DNA of 64,000 nucleotides. Source: Flavivirga spongiicola. Its GTDB lineage: Bacteria > Bacteroidota > Bacteroidia > Flavobacteriales > Flavobacteriaceae. Each line of letters begins with the position of its first letter. Within the stretch, counting starts at the first letter, position 1. Position numbers and translations under genes: made by a program. The DNA is taken from assembly GCF_030540825.1 (NCBI RefSeq), contig NZ_JAUOEO010000001.1, positions 2,453,001 through 2,517,000 of the forward strand. Reading direction: 5' to 3'. A model generated the notes under the pieces. The model saw nothing but the letters and a program-made list of their open reading frames with translations, did not search any database and was not told the DNA's origin. Below are positions 42,612 to 50,736 of the stretch, in pieces.

Positions 42612-42998
42612 ATGAAAAAACGCGTAACAGGAATAGGTGGATTATTTTTTAAAACGAAAAACCCAAAAGCATCGAAAGATTGGTACAAAAAACATTTAGG
42701 GTTTAATACCGATGATTACGGGTGTACCTTTTGGTGGAAAGACAAAGAAGGTAGTGATTGCTCTACACAATGGAGTCCGTTTTCGGAAGATACCAAATAT
42801 TACGAACCGTCTAAAAAAGACTTCATGTTTAATTATCGTGTAGAAAATTTACTTGAATTGCTTAAAGTTTTAAAAGAAGAAGGCGTTACTATTGTTGGAG
42901 AAGTAGAAACGTATGAATACGGAAAATTTGGTTGGATTTTAGATAATGAAGGAAACAAAATTGAACTTTGGGAACCAATAGATAAAGCCTTTTTGTAA
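42612..42998 (+). CDS. VOC-family (glyoxalase-like) protein
   Basis: The 128-residue protein starts at ATG 42612, directly after an alternative GTG at 42609. It has two VOC half-domains: GIGGLFFKTKNPKASKDWYK then KHLGF, with W-W-K-D strands, and a second half with MFNYRVENLLELLKVLKEEG, YGKFGWILDNEGNKIELWEP. The C-terminal Glu (IELW) is a typical metal ligand. Substrate unknown. It differs in sequence from the VOC protein at 41073, so it is not a recent duplicate. Confidence 0.85.
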   Translation: MKKRVTGIGGLFFKTKNPKASKDWYKKHLGFNTDDYGCTFWWKDKEGSDCSTQWSPFSEDTKYYEPSKKDFMFNYRVENLLELLKVLKEEGVTIVGEVETYEYGKFGWILDNEGNKIELWEPIDKAFL

Positions 42999-43030
42999 TT
43001 TAGCTCAAATACCAATTTGAGTATAAATAA

Positions 43031-43795
43031 TTGACTTATTTAGAAATACTAGAATCATACAATTTAACTGCATTGCAATGGACGGCCATTTGTTTTGCGG
43101 TTTTTTTATTGGGATTATCCAAGGCAGGAATTAAAGGGATAGGGATTTTAATAGTGGTCATACTAGCCTTTGTTTTTGGAGAGAAGGCCTCAACAGGTGT
43201 TTTGCTTCCCATGCTAATCGTAGCCGATATTTTTGCAGTAATATATTATAACAGACATGCGCAATGGGCGTATATAAAGAAATTAATGCCGTGGATGATT
43301 ATAGGTGTTTTAGTAGGTGTTTGGGTTGGTAATGATATTTCTGAAGTACTATTTAAAAGAATCATGGCTGTTATTATAATTGCTTCCGTCCTCATTATGT
43401 TTTATACAGAAAACAGAACGTCTAAAGACATACCAAAAAACAAGTTTTTTTCTAGTGGTGCTGGGTTTTTAGCAGGATTTACAACTATGGTTGGTAATTT
43501 AGCAGGACCAATTTCTAATATTTATTTTTTGGCGATGCGTTTACCTAAAAATGAGTTTATAGGAACTGCCGCATGGTTATTTTTTATTATTAATGTATTT
43601 AAACTACCCTTTCATTTTTTTGTTTGGAAAACGGTTACCAAAGAAACGCTTGTTTTAAATACTGTTTTAATCCCATCTATAATCATTGGTTTTTTTGTTG
43701 GAGTAGCCATTGTAAAATTGATTTCGAATATAAATTATAGACGTTTTATCTTAATTATTACAGCTCTTGGAGGGCTTGTTATGCTATTTAGATAA
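43031..43795 (+). CDS. TauE/SafE family sulfite/anion exporter-like membrane protein
   Basis: The 254-residue protein has about eight membrane helices and both TauE/SafE half motifs: FLLGLSKAGIKGIGILIVVI near 20-40 and GFLAGFTTMVGNLAGPISNI near 145-165. The family exports sulfite or organosulfonates or other small anions; the substrate here is not visible. The start is TTG at 43031, as no ATG is available before the first helix. Confidence 0.85.
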   Translation: MTYLEILESYNLTALQWTAICFAVFLLGLSKAGIKGIGILIVVILAFVFGEKASTGVLLPMLIVADIFAVIYYNRHAQWAYIKKLMPWMIIGVLVGVWVGNDISEVLFKRIMAVIIIASVLIMFYTENRTSKDIPKNKFFSSGAGFLAGFTTMVGNLAGPISNIYFLAMRLPKNEFIGTAAWLFFIINVFKLPFHFFVWKTVTKETLVLNTVLIPSIIIGFFVGVAIVKLISNINYRRFILIITALGGLVMLFR

Positions 43796-43860
43796 CCTTT
43801 CCTGTAACATTATTGTGGATTGATAGACATATAGATAGCGTACATTAAAAGGAAATAGTT

Positions 43861-44316
43861 ATGTCTGAAGAATCTAAAAAGAATCAACCAAAAGATAAAG
43901 TTTATGAAGCTGAGATTATAAAAGGCGATTCGTATCATGGTAAAAACCATGCACATGATAAAGCAGAAAAACTAAAAGCTGAAGCCAAAGAAATTTATTA
44001 TAAAACAAAAGAAAAAGCTAATGAGTTTTTGGAGGAAGCGAACGAAAAATTAGAAGATTTTACAGAAATAGCTAAAGATAAAGGTGCTAAATTCTCAGTT
44101 GAAGCCAAAGAAAAGTATGCAGAAGCCAAGGTTAAAACAAAAGAATTTGCTGAAGAAGCGGGAGAAACCTTAGATAAAGTTACCGAAAAAACGATTGTGT
44201 TTGTAGACGAAACAAGCGAGAAATTAGAGGAATTTGCAGATGAAACCAAACAAACACTATCTGTAGTATCAAAAAAAACAAAAGGGTTTATAAAAAAGAT
44301 TTTCGATAAAAAATAA
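43861..44316 (+). CDS. Alanine/lysine/glutamate-rich helical (LEA/apolipophorin-like) protein
   Basis: The 151-residue hydrophilic protein is almost wholly amphipathic helix with 11-residue-like repeats: EKANEFLEEANEKLEDF, KVKTKEFAEEAGETLDKV, VFVDETSEKLEEFADETK, ending in a basic FIKKIFDKK. It resembles LEA-type or YtxH-like stress proteins. No signal peptide is present. The neighbouring TM2 gene carries a related repeat in its N-terminus. A desiccation/envelope stress role is plausible but not shown by the sequence. Confidence 0.55.
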   Translation: MSEESKKNQPKDKVYEAEIIKGDSYHGKNHAHDKAEKLKAEAKEIYYKTKEKANEFLEEANEKLEDFTEIAKDKGAKFSVEAKEKYAEAKVKTKEFAEEAGETLDKVTEKTIVFVDETSEKLEEFADETKQTLSVVSKKTKGFIKKIFDKK

Positions 44317-44345
44317 GGGATTAACACGCTGTTAATAAGGCGTTT

Positions 44346-44377
44346 TTGCAAATGAATTTAATTTTTTATTACCTTTA
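44346..44377 (+). promoter_or_regulatory. Promoter of the TM2-domain gene
   Basis: TTG (44346-44348), 21 bases, TACCTTTA (44370-44377; one mismatch to TAnnTTTG), 27 bases before the ATG at 44405. Confidence 0.5.
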
Positions 44378-44404
44378 TATAATAACCAAAAATAATTAAA
44401 TATT

Positions 44405-44857
44405 ATGTCTGACGAAAAGAATTTAAGCGATGATCTAAACGATATGTTGGGTGATGCTAAAGAAGGTGCAAAAAAAGCTGCAGACAAAGCAGGGGAATTT
44501 GCAGAAGAAGCCAAAGAAAAAGCAAAAGAAACATTCGAAGATGTTAAAGAATCTGCTTCGGAGTTTGCCGAGGGCGCTAAAGAAACATTTGATAGTGTAA
44601 GTGGAGATAATAAAAAAGTATTAGCAGGTGTTTTAGCTATTATATTAGGTCCTTTAGGAATACATAAATTTATTTTAGGATATAATAAAGAAGGGATTAT
44701 TATGCTGGTGGTTACTTTTGTTCTTGGGTTTATTACTTGCGGTTTAGGAGCTGGATTAACAGGCCTTGTTGGATTAATAGAAGGTATTATATATCTAACT
44801 AAATCTGATGAAGAGTTTTATAACACTTATCAAGTGGGACAAAAGCCTTGGTTTTAA
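44405..44857 (+). CDS. TM2 domain protein with LEA-like N-terminal helix
   Basis: The 150-residue product has a charged Ala/Lys/Glu helix at 1-72 (AADKAGEFAEEAKEKAKETF and ESASEFAEGAKETFD), related to the upstream protein, then a TM2 domain: KKVLAGVLAIILGPLGIHKF, then LGYNKEGIIMLVVT and GLVGLIEGIIYLTKSDEEFY. TM2 proteins are small membrane proteins of unknown function with a conserved short polar linker. The fusion of LEA-like and TM2 modules is notable. Confidence 0.8.
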   Translation: MSDEKNLSDDLNDMLGDAKEGAKKAADKAGEFAEEAKEKAKETFEDVKESASEFAEGAKETFDSVSGDNKKVLAGVLAIILGPLGIHKFILGYNKEGIIMLVVTFVLGFITCGLGAGLTGLVGLIEGIIYLTKSDEEFYNTYQVGQKPWF

Positions 44858-44900
44858 TCAAAAAGAATTCCTCGACGCTTTCTGGGTTTCCGTTGAAATT

Positions 44901-44926
44901 GTCATTCCCGTGAATGACGGGAATCC
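44901..44926. repeat. GTCATTCCCG-type palindromic repeat
   Basis: ATTCCCGT-GAATG-ACGGGAAT (44904-44924) is a perfect 8-bp-arm dyad preceded by GTC and followed by CC. It belongs to the same class as 36359-36378 and 47188-47205. The remaining bases to 45062 show nothing recognisable. Confidence 0.6.
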
Positions 44927-45062
44927 AAATACAGAATTAACCCGACCCATAGGTCAAAATCTGTGCTCAACTTGATTGGATATGAAACGAGCTAAATACC
45001 TAGCCCTACCTTGAGGATAGTTCGTTTCAAAAAATTATTTATTGTTATTTTTAAGATACAAA

Positions 45063-45091
45063 AAAGCCAGAAATATAATTTCTGGCTTTTG
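45063..45091. terminator. Bidirectional rho-independent terminator
   Basis: AAAAGCCAGAAAT pairs perfectly with ATTTCTGGCTTTT over the loop ATA, with A-rich sequence on the left and TGTTTTTT on the right. It can serve both the TM2 gene (rightward) and the DUF805 gene (leftward). Confidence 0.85.
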
Positions 45092-45113
45092 TTTTTTATA
45101 AAGTAAATGATAA

Positions 45114-45476
45114 TTATTCTTGACCAATTTGGTCTATTTCCTCAGCATCAGACTTCGGATTTGGTCCCCATTTGTTAGATCCGGCCTCACTGTCTGTGCA
45201 AGCTAAAATTAAATTGTAAATAGGAATAAGTAAAAACCACCCGCTTTTACCAGCATCATGCATTCTTCTCACGCCTACAGCTAATGCAGGAATTAAAACT
45301 GCGAAAGAATAAATAGTGCTTACAATAGATAAGGAAGGCATTTCCAATCCGATTGCGATAAAGATAATTCCGTATGAAATAATCATATTGAATAAGAAAA
45401 ACATCCAATATTCTTTTCTTCTGGATCTTCCAGAAAACGTTGCATACTGTTTTAATACTTGTAGGTACCAATTCAT
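45114..45476 (-). CDS. DUF805 family membrane protein
   Basis: The 120-residue protein matches DUF805: WYLQVLKQYATFSGRSRRKE then YWMFFLFN, three membrane helices, V-R-R-M-H-D-A-G-K-S-G-W-F-L-L-I-P and a polar acidic tail (GSNKWGPNPK). Inner-membrane location; function unknown. It is transcribed away from arsR. Confidence 0.9.
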   Translation of the reverse strand: MNWYLQVLKQYATFSGRSRRKEYWMFFLFNMIISYGIIFIAIGLEMPSLSIVSTIYSFAVLIPALAVGVRRMHDAGKSGWFLLIPIYNLILACTDSEAGSNKWGPNPKSDAEEIDQIGQE

Positions 45477-45536
45477 AATAATAGTTGATTTTGGGGTTAA
45501 TAAGTTTCAAATATAACTTTTTTATTTAAACATATT

Positions 45537-45552
45537 ATCGTAATATTGCAAT
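45537..45552. promoter_or_regulatory. Probable ArsR operator
   Basis: ATCGTAATATTGCAAT is an imperfect dyad (half sites ATCGTAAT and ATTGCAAT, 6 of 8 positions symmetric) 24 bases before the arsR ATG. ArsR/SmtB repressors usually bind such AT-rich dyads in their own promoter and leave when As(III) or Sb(III) binds. No clear TTG/TAnnTTTG promoter could be placed. Confidence 0.5.
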
Positions 45553-45575
45553 ATATAGATGAAATAATAAAGATA

Positions 45576-45899
45576 ATGGGAATTACCAAAACTCAAATGT
45601 TTTCCGAAAAGCAAAACGACTTGGCTCAGTTTTTTAAAGTCTTGGGACATCCTGCCAGAGTAGCTATTTTACAATACATCAGTAATCAAAACGCTTGTAT
45701 TTGTAACGATTTAGTTGAGGAAATAGGGTTAGCACAGGCTACCATTTCTCAACATTTAAAGGAGCTTAAAAGCATAGGACTGTTAAATGGTGAAGTGGAA
45801 GGTAAAAGTATGTGCTATTGTATTAATGTTGAGCGATGGACTGCCATTCAAGATCAATTGAATTCATTTTTTAACACAACAAAATCAAATTGTTGTTAA
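45576..45899 (+). CDS. arsR: ArsR-family metalloregulator
   Basis: The 107-residue winged-helix repressor begins at ATG 45576; the TTG at 45546 lies inside the operator. It shows QFFKVLGHPARVAILQYISN, the metal-site-like C41-I-C43 before NDLVEEIG, and the recognition helix AQATISQHLKELKSIGLL. The tail ends NCC, giving two further Cys. The Cys pair in the DNA-binding region is the usual As(III) sensor of ArsR proteins. It heads the ars cluster. Confidence 0.88.
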   Translation: MGITKTQMFSEKQNDLAQFFKVLGHPARVAILQYISNQNACICNDLVEEIGLAQATISQHLKELKSIGLLNGEVEGKSMCYCINVERWTAIQDQLNSFFNTTKSNCC

Positions 45900-45910
45900 A
45901 TTCTTTAATT

Positions 45911-46408
45911 ATGAAAACACAAGAATTATTTAAAGTACTAGAACAAAATCAAGACAAATCATTATTATTTGAATATGCACCTAATTTATTGGTTGGAGCT
46001 AATTACCATATTACAGAAGTAAAACATGTAACAGTTGATTCTGTTGATTGTGGAGCTCAAGTAGATGCTTGGAATGAAACAATAATTCAACTTTGGGAAA
46101 GTCCAAATGAATTAGGTAAAACAGAATATATGTCTGTTTATAAGGCTTTAGCTATTTTAAACAAGGTTGGAAAAATGAAACCTTATGATTTTGATGCTGA
46201 GGTAAAGTTTGAATATAGCAATGCAAGATTTCACACAGCACAACTATTTGTTAACGATTTTGAAATAAGGGAGAATCATTTAATAGTTAAATTAGCCATC
46301 GAAAAAACGGATTGCAAAGCTAAAGAGCTTTGTGGAGTACCCGAACCTTTAGAAGCAGTATCAACAAATGCTGAAGCATGTTGTTCTCCTGATGGAAATT
46401 GTTGTTAG
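45911..46408 (+). CDS. DUF6428 family protein
   Basis: The 165-residue protein starts at ATG 45911, 11 bases after arsR. It has LLVGANYHITEVKHVTVDSV, then DCGAQVDAWNETIIQLWE, and FHTAQLFVNDFEI, the DUF6428 pattern, which is regularly found beside arsR and arsC in Bacteroidota. The C-terminus is Cys-rich (EACCSPDGNCC), a possible metal or arsenite binding tail. No activity is established. Its 3' end overlaps the next gene by 17 bases. Confidence 0.75.
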   Translation: MKTQELFKVLEQNQDKSLLFEYAPNLLVGANYHITEVKHVTVDSVDCGAQVDAWNETIIQLWESPNELGKTEYMSVYKALAILNKVGKMKPYDFDAEVKFEYSNARFHTAQLFVNDFEIRENHLIVKLAIEKTDCKAKELCGVPEPLEAVSTNAEACCSPDGNCC

Positions 46409-46889
46409 AAGATTAACAAAAAGCGATTGGCGTTCCGTTTCAAGAATCTATAAAGAAGGTATCTCTACTGGAATAGCTACTTTTGAAACAGAAGTTCCCA
46501 GTTGGCAACAATGGGATACCAAATATGTTTCGGTTTGTAGATTCGTAGCTTTAATAAAAGGAAAAGTTGTGGGATTTGCAGTTTTATCACCAGCCTCAAA
46601 GCGACAGGTTTATAAAGGAGTTGCAGAGATTAGTGTATATGTTTCAAATGCATTTAAAGGAAAACATATTGGAGAAACACTGTTGAAACAATTGATTGAT
46701 GAAAGTGAAACTCATGGGTTTTGGACCTTGCAAGCAAGTATTTTTTCAGAAAACATAGCAAGTATTAATTTACATCTAAAATGTGGATTTAGAGTGGTTG
46801 GTATTCGCGAAAAGATTGGGAAATTATATGGAAAATGGTACGACAATCATTTTCTGGAGAGACGAAGTAATAAGATAGATTTATGTTAG
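46392..46889 (+). CDS. arsN1: GNAT acetyltransferase of the phosphinothricin/arsinothricin (ArsN1) type
   Basis: The 165-residue enzyme begins at ATG 46392 inside the end of the DUF6428 gene. It has the PAT/ArsN1 pattern: IYKEGISTGIATFETEVPSW, GFAVLSPASKRQVYKGVAEI, SVYV, FKGKHIGETLLKQLIDESET, WTLQASIFSENIASINLH, CGFRVVGIREKIGKLYGKWY, LERRS. Related enzymes acetylate phosphinothricin, and in ars operons arsinothricin, an arsenic-containing antibiotic. Placement between arsR and arsC favours the ArsN1 role, which is inferred from context and family. Confidence 0.7.
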   Translation: MEIVVRRLTKSDWRSVSRIYKEGISTGIATFETEVPSWQQWDTKYVSVCRFVALIKGKVVGFAVLSPASKRQVYKGVAEISVYVSNAFKGKHIGETLLKQLIDESETHGFWTLQASIFSENIASINLHLKCGFRVVGIREKIGKLYGKWYDNHFLERRSNKIDLC

Positions 46890-47210
46890 GTGGAATCTGA
46901 GTTAACATTTTTAACTAATGCATGAGGTAATACGGTGTCAAAGATCCAAAACAGCTTCGCTGTTAGAATTAAGAATCAAGACTTTGTCTTGGTTAGTTTG
47001 AAGCATTGTAACTAATAAAAAAGTCTAGGAATAGTAGTTCTCTATATATTATTGAATGCATCAAGAAAGTATATTTAAATAAATGATTAGAGTTATTGAC
47101 TGTTAAATTGGAAGGTCATTCTGAGTTTCGCTTTTTTTGCGAAACGTAAGAATCTGTTTATCGAAATTGAAGTTTAATTAAAAAAGATTCCTGCCTTCGC
47201 AGGAAATATT
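46890..47210. other. Gap with several small hairpins inside the ars cluster
   Basis: No coding frame is supported in these 321 bases. Four short perfect dyads are visible: AACAGC/GCTGTT (46950-46964), CAAGAC/GTCTTG (46977-46991), GTTTCGC/GCGAAAC (47125-47145) and TTCCTGC/GCAGGAA (47188-47205). The last lies only five bases before the arsC ATG and could mask its start. An arsenite transporter gene, expected in such clusters, is absent. Confidence 0.5.
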
Positions 47211-47636
47211 ATGAAGAACATTTTAGTATTGTGTACAGGTAATTCATGTAGAAGCCAAATGGCTCATGGGTATTTAAACCATTTTTTAGATAATAGAACA
47301 GTAAACTTATATAGTGCCGGGATTGAAACCCATGGTTTAAACCCGGGAGCATTGGCTATTATGAAAGAAGATGGATTAAATATCGATCATCATACCTCAA
47401 ACCATGTAGATGAGTACGCTGATGTGAATTTTGATTACATCATCACTGTTTGTGACCATGCTAACGAAAACTGTCCGTACATTCCAAGTAAAAATGCCTT
47501 GCGCTTACACCATAATTTTTTCGACCCATCTAAAGTAGTGGGAACTAATGAAGAAAAACATATGGCATTTCTAAAAGCACGAGAAGAAATAAAAACTTAT
47601 TTTAAAGCGTTTGTGGGACAGTATAACTTAGTTTAA
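47211..47636 (+). CDS. arsC: Arsenate reductase (low-molecular-weight phosphatase, thioredoxin-coupled type)
   Basis: The 141-residue protein begins MKNILVLCTGNSCRSQMAHG: C8 is the nucleophile of the C-x5-R phosphate loop with R14. The redox pair C81 and C88 (VCDHANENCP) and the Asp-Pro loop (FFDPSK) complete the thioredoxin-linked arsenate reductase signature. It reduces As(V) to As(III). No ArsB or Acr3 pump follows; the next gene is convergent and overlaps the stop by four bases. Confidence 0.88.
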   Translation: MKNILVLCTGNSCRSQMAHGYLNHFLDNRTVNLYSAGIETHGLNPGALAIMKEDGLNIDHHTSNHVDEYADVNFDYIITVCDHANENCPYIPSKNALRLHHNFFDPSKVVGTNEEKHMAFLKAREEIKTYFKAFVGQYNLV

Positions 47637-49462
47637 GCTTCCCCGTTATTCTCCAGCTTGCTTTCTAACTCTGCTTGAAACTCTTCCATAACAGGGCGTA
47701 CGGTACTGTCTGGTAAGTCGGCAATTTTAATATACATTAAACCATCAACAGCATTGTTGAATAATGGGTCCACATTAAATGCGACCAATCGAGCATTTTG
47801 TTTTATGTACTTTTTTAGTAGTACAGGTAAACGTAAAGCCCCAGGTTCTACCTCGTCTATAATCTTGTCGAATTTATTTAAATCAGCTTCAGTAGCATCA
47901 AAAACAAAGTCTTTATCGGCGTCTTTAAGGATGACTTTAAACTCTTTTTTAGGATGTACATATTGCGCTATATACGGATCGTAATAATGAGATTTCATAA
48001 ATTCTATCATCAATGATTTTGAGAAATTAGAAAACTGATTACTAATACTAACTCCCCCAATTAAAAATTTATGCTCAGGAAAACGCAGTGTGGTATGCAC
48101 AATGCCTTTCCAGAGTAAAAATAATGGCATGGGTTTTTGTTGGTATTCCTTAATAATAAAAGCGCGTCCCATTTCAATAGACTGACTCATCATTTTGTGT
48201 AACTCAGGTTCAAACCTAAAGAGGTCCTGTAAATAAAACCCATCGATACCATAACGTTCAAAAATTTTAGAACCTAAGCCCATTCGGTAGGCACCGGCTA
48301 TTAATTTTTTTTCATTATCCCAAAGAAACATATGGTGATAGTAGGTGTCAAATGTATCTAAATCTATGGCTTCATTTGTTCCTTCACCAACTTCTCTAAA
48401 AGTAATTTCACGTAAGCGTCCAATTTCGCGTAAAATGTTAGGAATGCTTTTTGGTTCCGCTAAAAACACTTCATAGTTTTTACTTTGTAATAGTCTGGAA
48501 TTATTTTTAATAAGAACTTCAACCTCTTTTGTCATTAACATATTGTCAACAGGTGTTACAATACGTTTAGGTGCTTTAGGGGTCTTTAATGTTGATGAGA
48601 TATTATCTAAAATCTTCGATTTATCCTCAAAGGCATTGGATAACATATAGGTTTTTCGTCTTAAAAAATCAGAAAAATCATCGAGAGCTATGTGTTCTTT
48701 TTGATTGGCAACAGAGATTGGTTTTCCTATTCTAACTTTTATGACACGTCGTTTTTGAGTTAATAGCTCTGAAGGTAATTTAGCTGTTCTAAAAGTGTCA
48801 CTAATTTTAGAAAGTTTATAAAACAATTTGCTGTTTTTAGCATGAAAATAAATAGGAACTACAGGGACTTCAGCTTTTTTAACAAGTTTCATGGCGGCTT
48901 CTTCCCAGGGTTTGTCTACTACTAATTTACCGTCTCTATACGTTGATACTTCACCTGCAGGAAAAATACCTAGCGGGTGTCCACTTCTTAAATGTAAAAT
49001 AGAATTTTTAAACCCAGAAATGCTGGATTTTACATCTTTCCTATCTTCAAAAGGATTAACAGGCATGATGTAGGGTTTTAAAGGGGCTATTCTATGTAAT
49101 AAAAAATTGGCTATTATTTTAAAATCTTTTCGCTGTTCGAGCATAAGCTTTAAAAGCAGTATACCATCAATACCACCTAAGGGATGATTAGAAATAGTAA
49201 TATAAGCACCATTTTTTGGTAAGCGCTTTAAATCCTCTTCAGGGATTTCGAATTTAATTTGAAAGTCATCTAAAATACCATCTAGAAAAGGCAAGTCGTT
49301 AAGGTGTTTGTTACGCTTGTATATTTTATTTAAAGTAGATATTTTAAGAACTTTCATTAAAATCCAACCAATAAAAGTACCTATAAACCCATATTTGCCT
49401 AATTGTATAGCTTTAGCGACTTCTTTGGCGGTTACCAGCCCAGTGTTTTGTTGTTTGGTCAT
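47633..49462 (-). CDS. Fused lysophospholipid O-acyltransferase / N-acyltransferase (OlsF-like)
   Basis: The 609-residue protein has an N-terminal PlsC-type acyltransferase domain (about 70-270) with NHPLGGIDG (H and D of HX4D near 90), IFPAGEVS and VPVVPIYFHAK. The C-terminal part (about 320-600) is a GNAT/hemolysin-type N-acyltransferase with REITFREVGEGTNEAIDLD, D-T-Y-Y-H-H-M-F-L-W-D, GAYRMGLG, and FIIKEYQQKPMPLFLLWKGI. This two-domain layout is that of OlsF, which makes ornithine lipids in Flavobacterium; glycine lipids are an alternative product. Cytoplasmic side of the membrane. Confidence 0.8.
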   Translation of the reverse strand: MTKQQNTGLVTAKEVAKAIQLGKYGFIGTFIGWILMKVLKISTLNKIYKRNKHLNDLPFLDGILDDFQIKFEIPEEDLKRLPKNGAYITISNHPLGGIDGILLLKLMLEQRKDFKIIANFLLHRIAPLKPYIMPVNPFEDRKDVKSSISGFKNSILHLRSGHPLGIFPAGEVSTYRDGKLVVDKPWEEAAMKLVKKAEVPVVPIYFHAKNSKLFYKLSKISDTFRTAKLPSELLTQKRRVIKVRIGKPISVANQKEHIALDDFSDFLRRKTYMLSNAFEDKSKILDNISSTLKTPKAPKRIVTPVDNMLMTKEVEVLIKNNSRLLQSKNYEVFLAEPKSIPNILREIGRLREITFREVGEGTNEAIDLDTFDTYYHHMFLWDNEKKLIAGAYRMGLGSKIFERYGIDGFYLQDLFRFEPELHKMMSQSIEMGRAFIIKEYQQKPMPLFLLWKGIVHTTLRFPEHKFLIGGVSISNQFSNFSKSLMIEFMKSHYYDPYIAQYVHPKKEFKVILKDADKDFVFDATEADLNKFDKIIDEVEPGALRLPVLLKKYIKQNARLVAFNVDPLFNNAVDGLMYIKIADLPDSTVRPVMEEFQAELESKLENNGEA

Positions 49463-49484
49463 GAGTGTAAATGTACTAAATTGT

Positions 49485-50735
49485 TTATTTAGTTACTACC
49501 TGAACGGTTTCTTGAGTTAATTGTTTTAATAACACGGTTTTATCGGCCTCAATCTGATTAAGGGCGTTTTTATTATAATGACGAATCGTGTAAAGTGATA
49601 CATTTTCGTTACAAGTTACTTTAAATTTTGCTTTTAAATGATATAATAATTTATCAAGATTATTAAAAATATTATCTACACAAACCGAAAAACTGATAGC
49701 AGAATTTTGAATCACATCTACTTTCATTTTGTATTGGTGTAGTAAATTGAAAATATCACTAATATTTTCTTCAACTATATATGAGAAATCTAAAGATGAT
49801 AAAGAAACTAAAACTTGATTTTTCTTTACAATGAAGCAAGGAATCATAGGATCTAAAGTAACATTTTTACCAATTCTTGTTCCGGATGCTTCGGGATTTA
49901 AGAATGATTTTACGTATAATGGAATTTCTTTACCTTGCAGTGGTTGTATTGTTTTTGGATGAATTACTGATGCCCCGTAGAAAGCCAATTCTATAGCTTC
50001 TCTGTATGATATTTTATTTAGCAGTTGGGCGTTTTCAAAATAGCGAGGGTCTGCATTTAAAACGCCAGGAACATCTTTCCAAATAGTAACGTTTTCGACA
50101 TTTAAACAATAGCCATAAATAGCTGCTGTATAATCACTTCCTTCTCTACCAAGTGTGGTTGTAAAGTTGTTAGAATCGCTACCTAAAAACCCTTGTGTAA
50201 TATTTAAAACAGTTTTATCGAGTTTTGAAGTTATTAAACTTTGTGTTTCTTCCCAATTTACATTGGCACGTCTATAATAACTATCTGTTTTAATTTGGGT
50301 TCTAACATCAATCCAGTTATTTTTTACGCTGATAGCGTTTAAGTATTCACTTATTATGGTTGTTGAAACTAATTCGCCAAAACCTATGACCTGGTCATAA
50401 ACAAAGTTGTAATCTGGTGATTTATTTGTTGTGAAAAAGTTATTTAATTCATCAAAAAGAATAGATACTTTTTTAAAAGCTGGATGGCTTTCATTTTCAA
50501 ATAAATCTAATAGAATGACATTGTGATATTTTTTAACTTCCTGGAATGCGCTTTGTAATTGGGATTTGTTTTCAAAATAGTTTTTGATAACGATTTCCAA
50601 AGCATTGGTTGTTTTTCCCATAGCAGAAACAATAATTAGTGTGTTAGCGTAACCCACTTTTTGCAATACAATAGCTATGTTTTTTACACCAGCAGCATCT
50701 TTTACCGATGCGCCACCAAATTTGAATACCCGCAT
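49485..50735 (-). CDS. Aspartate kinase
   Basis: The 416-residue enzyme phosphorylates aspartate, the first step to Lys, Met and Thr. Its start is ATG 50735, giving MRVFKFGGASVKDAAG with the K-F-G-G nucleotide motif. Other features are TTTLGREGSDYTAAIYGYC, WKDVPGVLNADPRYF, and FYGASVIHPKTIQPL, followed by ACT-like regulatory domains (about 300-416). The upstream GNAT gene ends one base before this start, so the two are co-transcribed. Confidence 0.9.
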   Translation of the reverse strand: MRVFKFGGASVKDAAGVKNIAIVLQKVGYANTLIIVSAMGKTTNALEIVIKNYFENKSQLQSAFQEVKKYHNVILLDLFENESHPAFKKVSILFDELNNFFTTNKSPDYNFVYDQVIGFGELVSTTIISEYLNAISVKNNWIDVRTQIKTDSYYRRANVNWEETQSLITSKLDKTVLNITQGFLGSDSNNFTTTLGREGSDYTAAIYGYCLNVENVTIWKDVPGVLNADPRYFENAQLLNKISYREAIELAFYGASVIHPKTIQPLQGKEIPLYVKSFLNPEASGTRIGKNVTLDPMIPCFIVKKNQVLVSLSSLDFSYIVEENISDIFNLLHQYKMKVDVIQNSAISFSVCVDNIFNNLDKLLYHLKAKFKVTCNENVSLYTIRHYNKNALNQIEADKTVLLKQLTQETVQVVTK

Positions 50736-50736
50736 T

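Noticed and set aside
43998..44514. Minus-strand frames opposite the two LEA-like genes
   Set aside because: Ala/Lys/Glu-rich genes produce long Ser/Phe-rich antisense frames; composition explains them.
46890..47210. Remnant of an arsenite pump gene in the ars gap
   Set aside because: No frame or fragment resembling Acr3 or ArsB could be read on either strand; only hairpins are visible.
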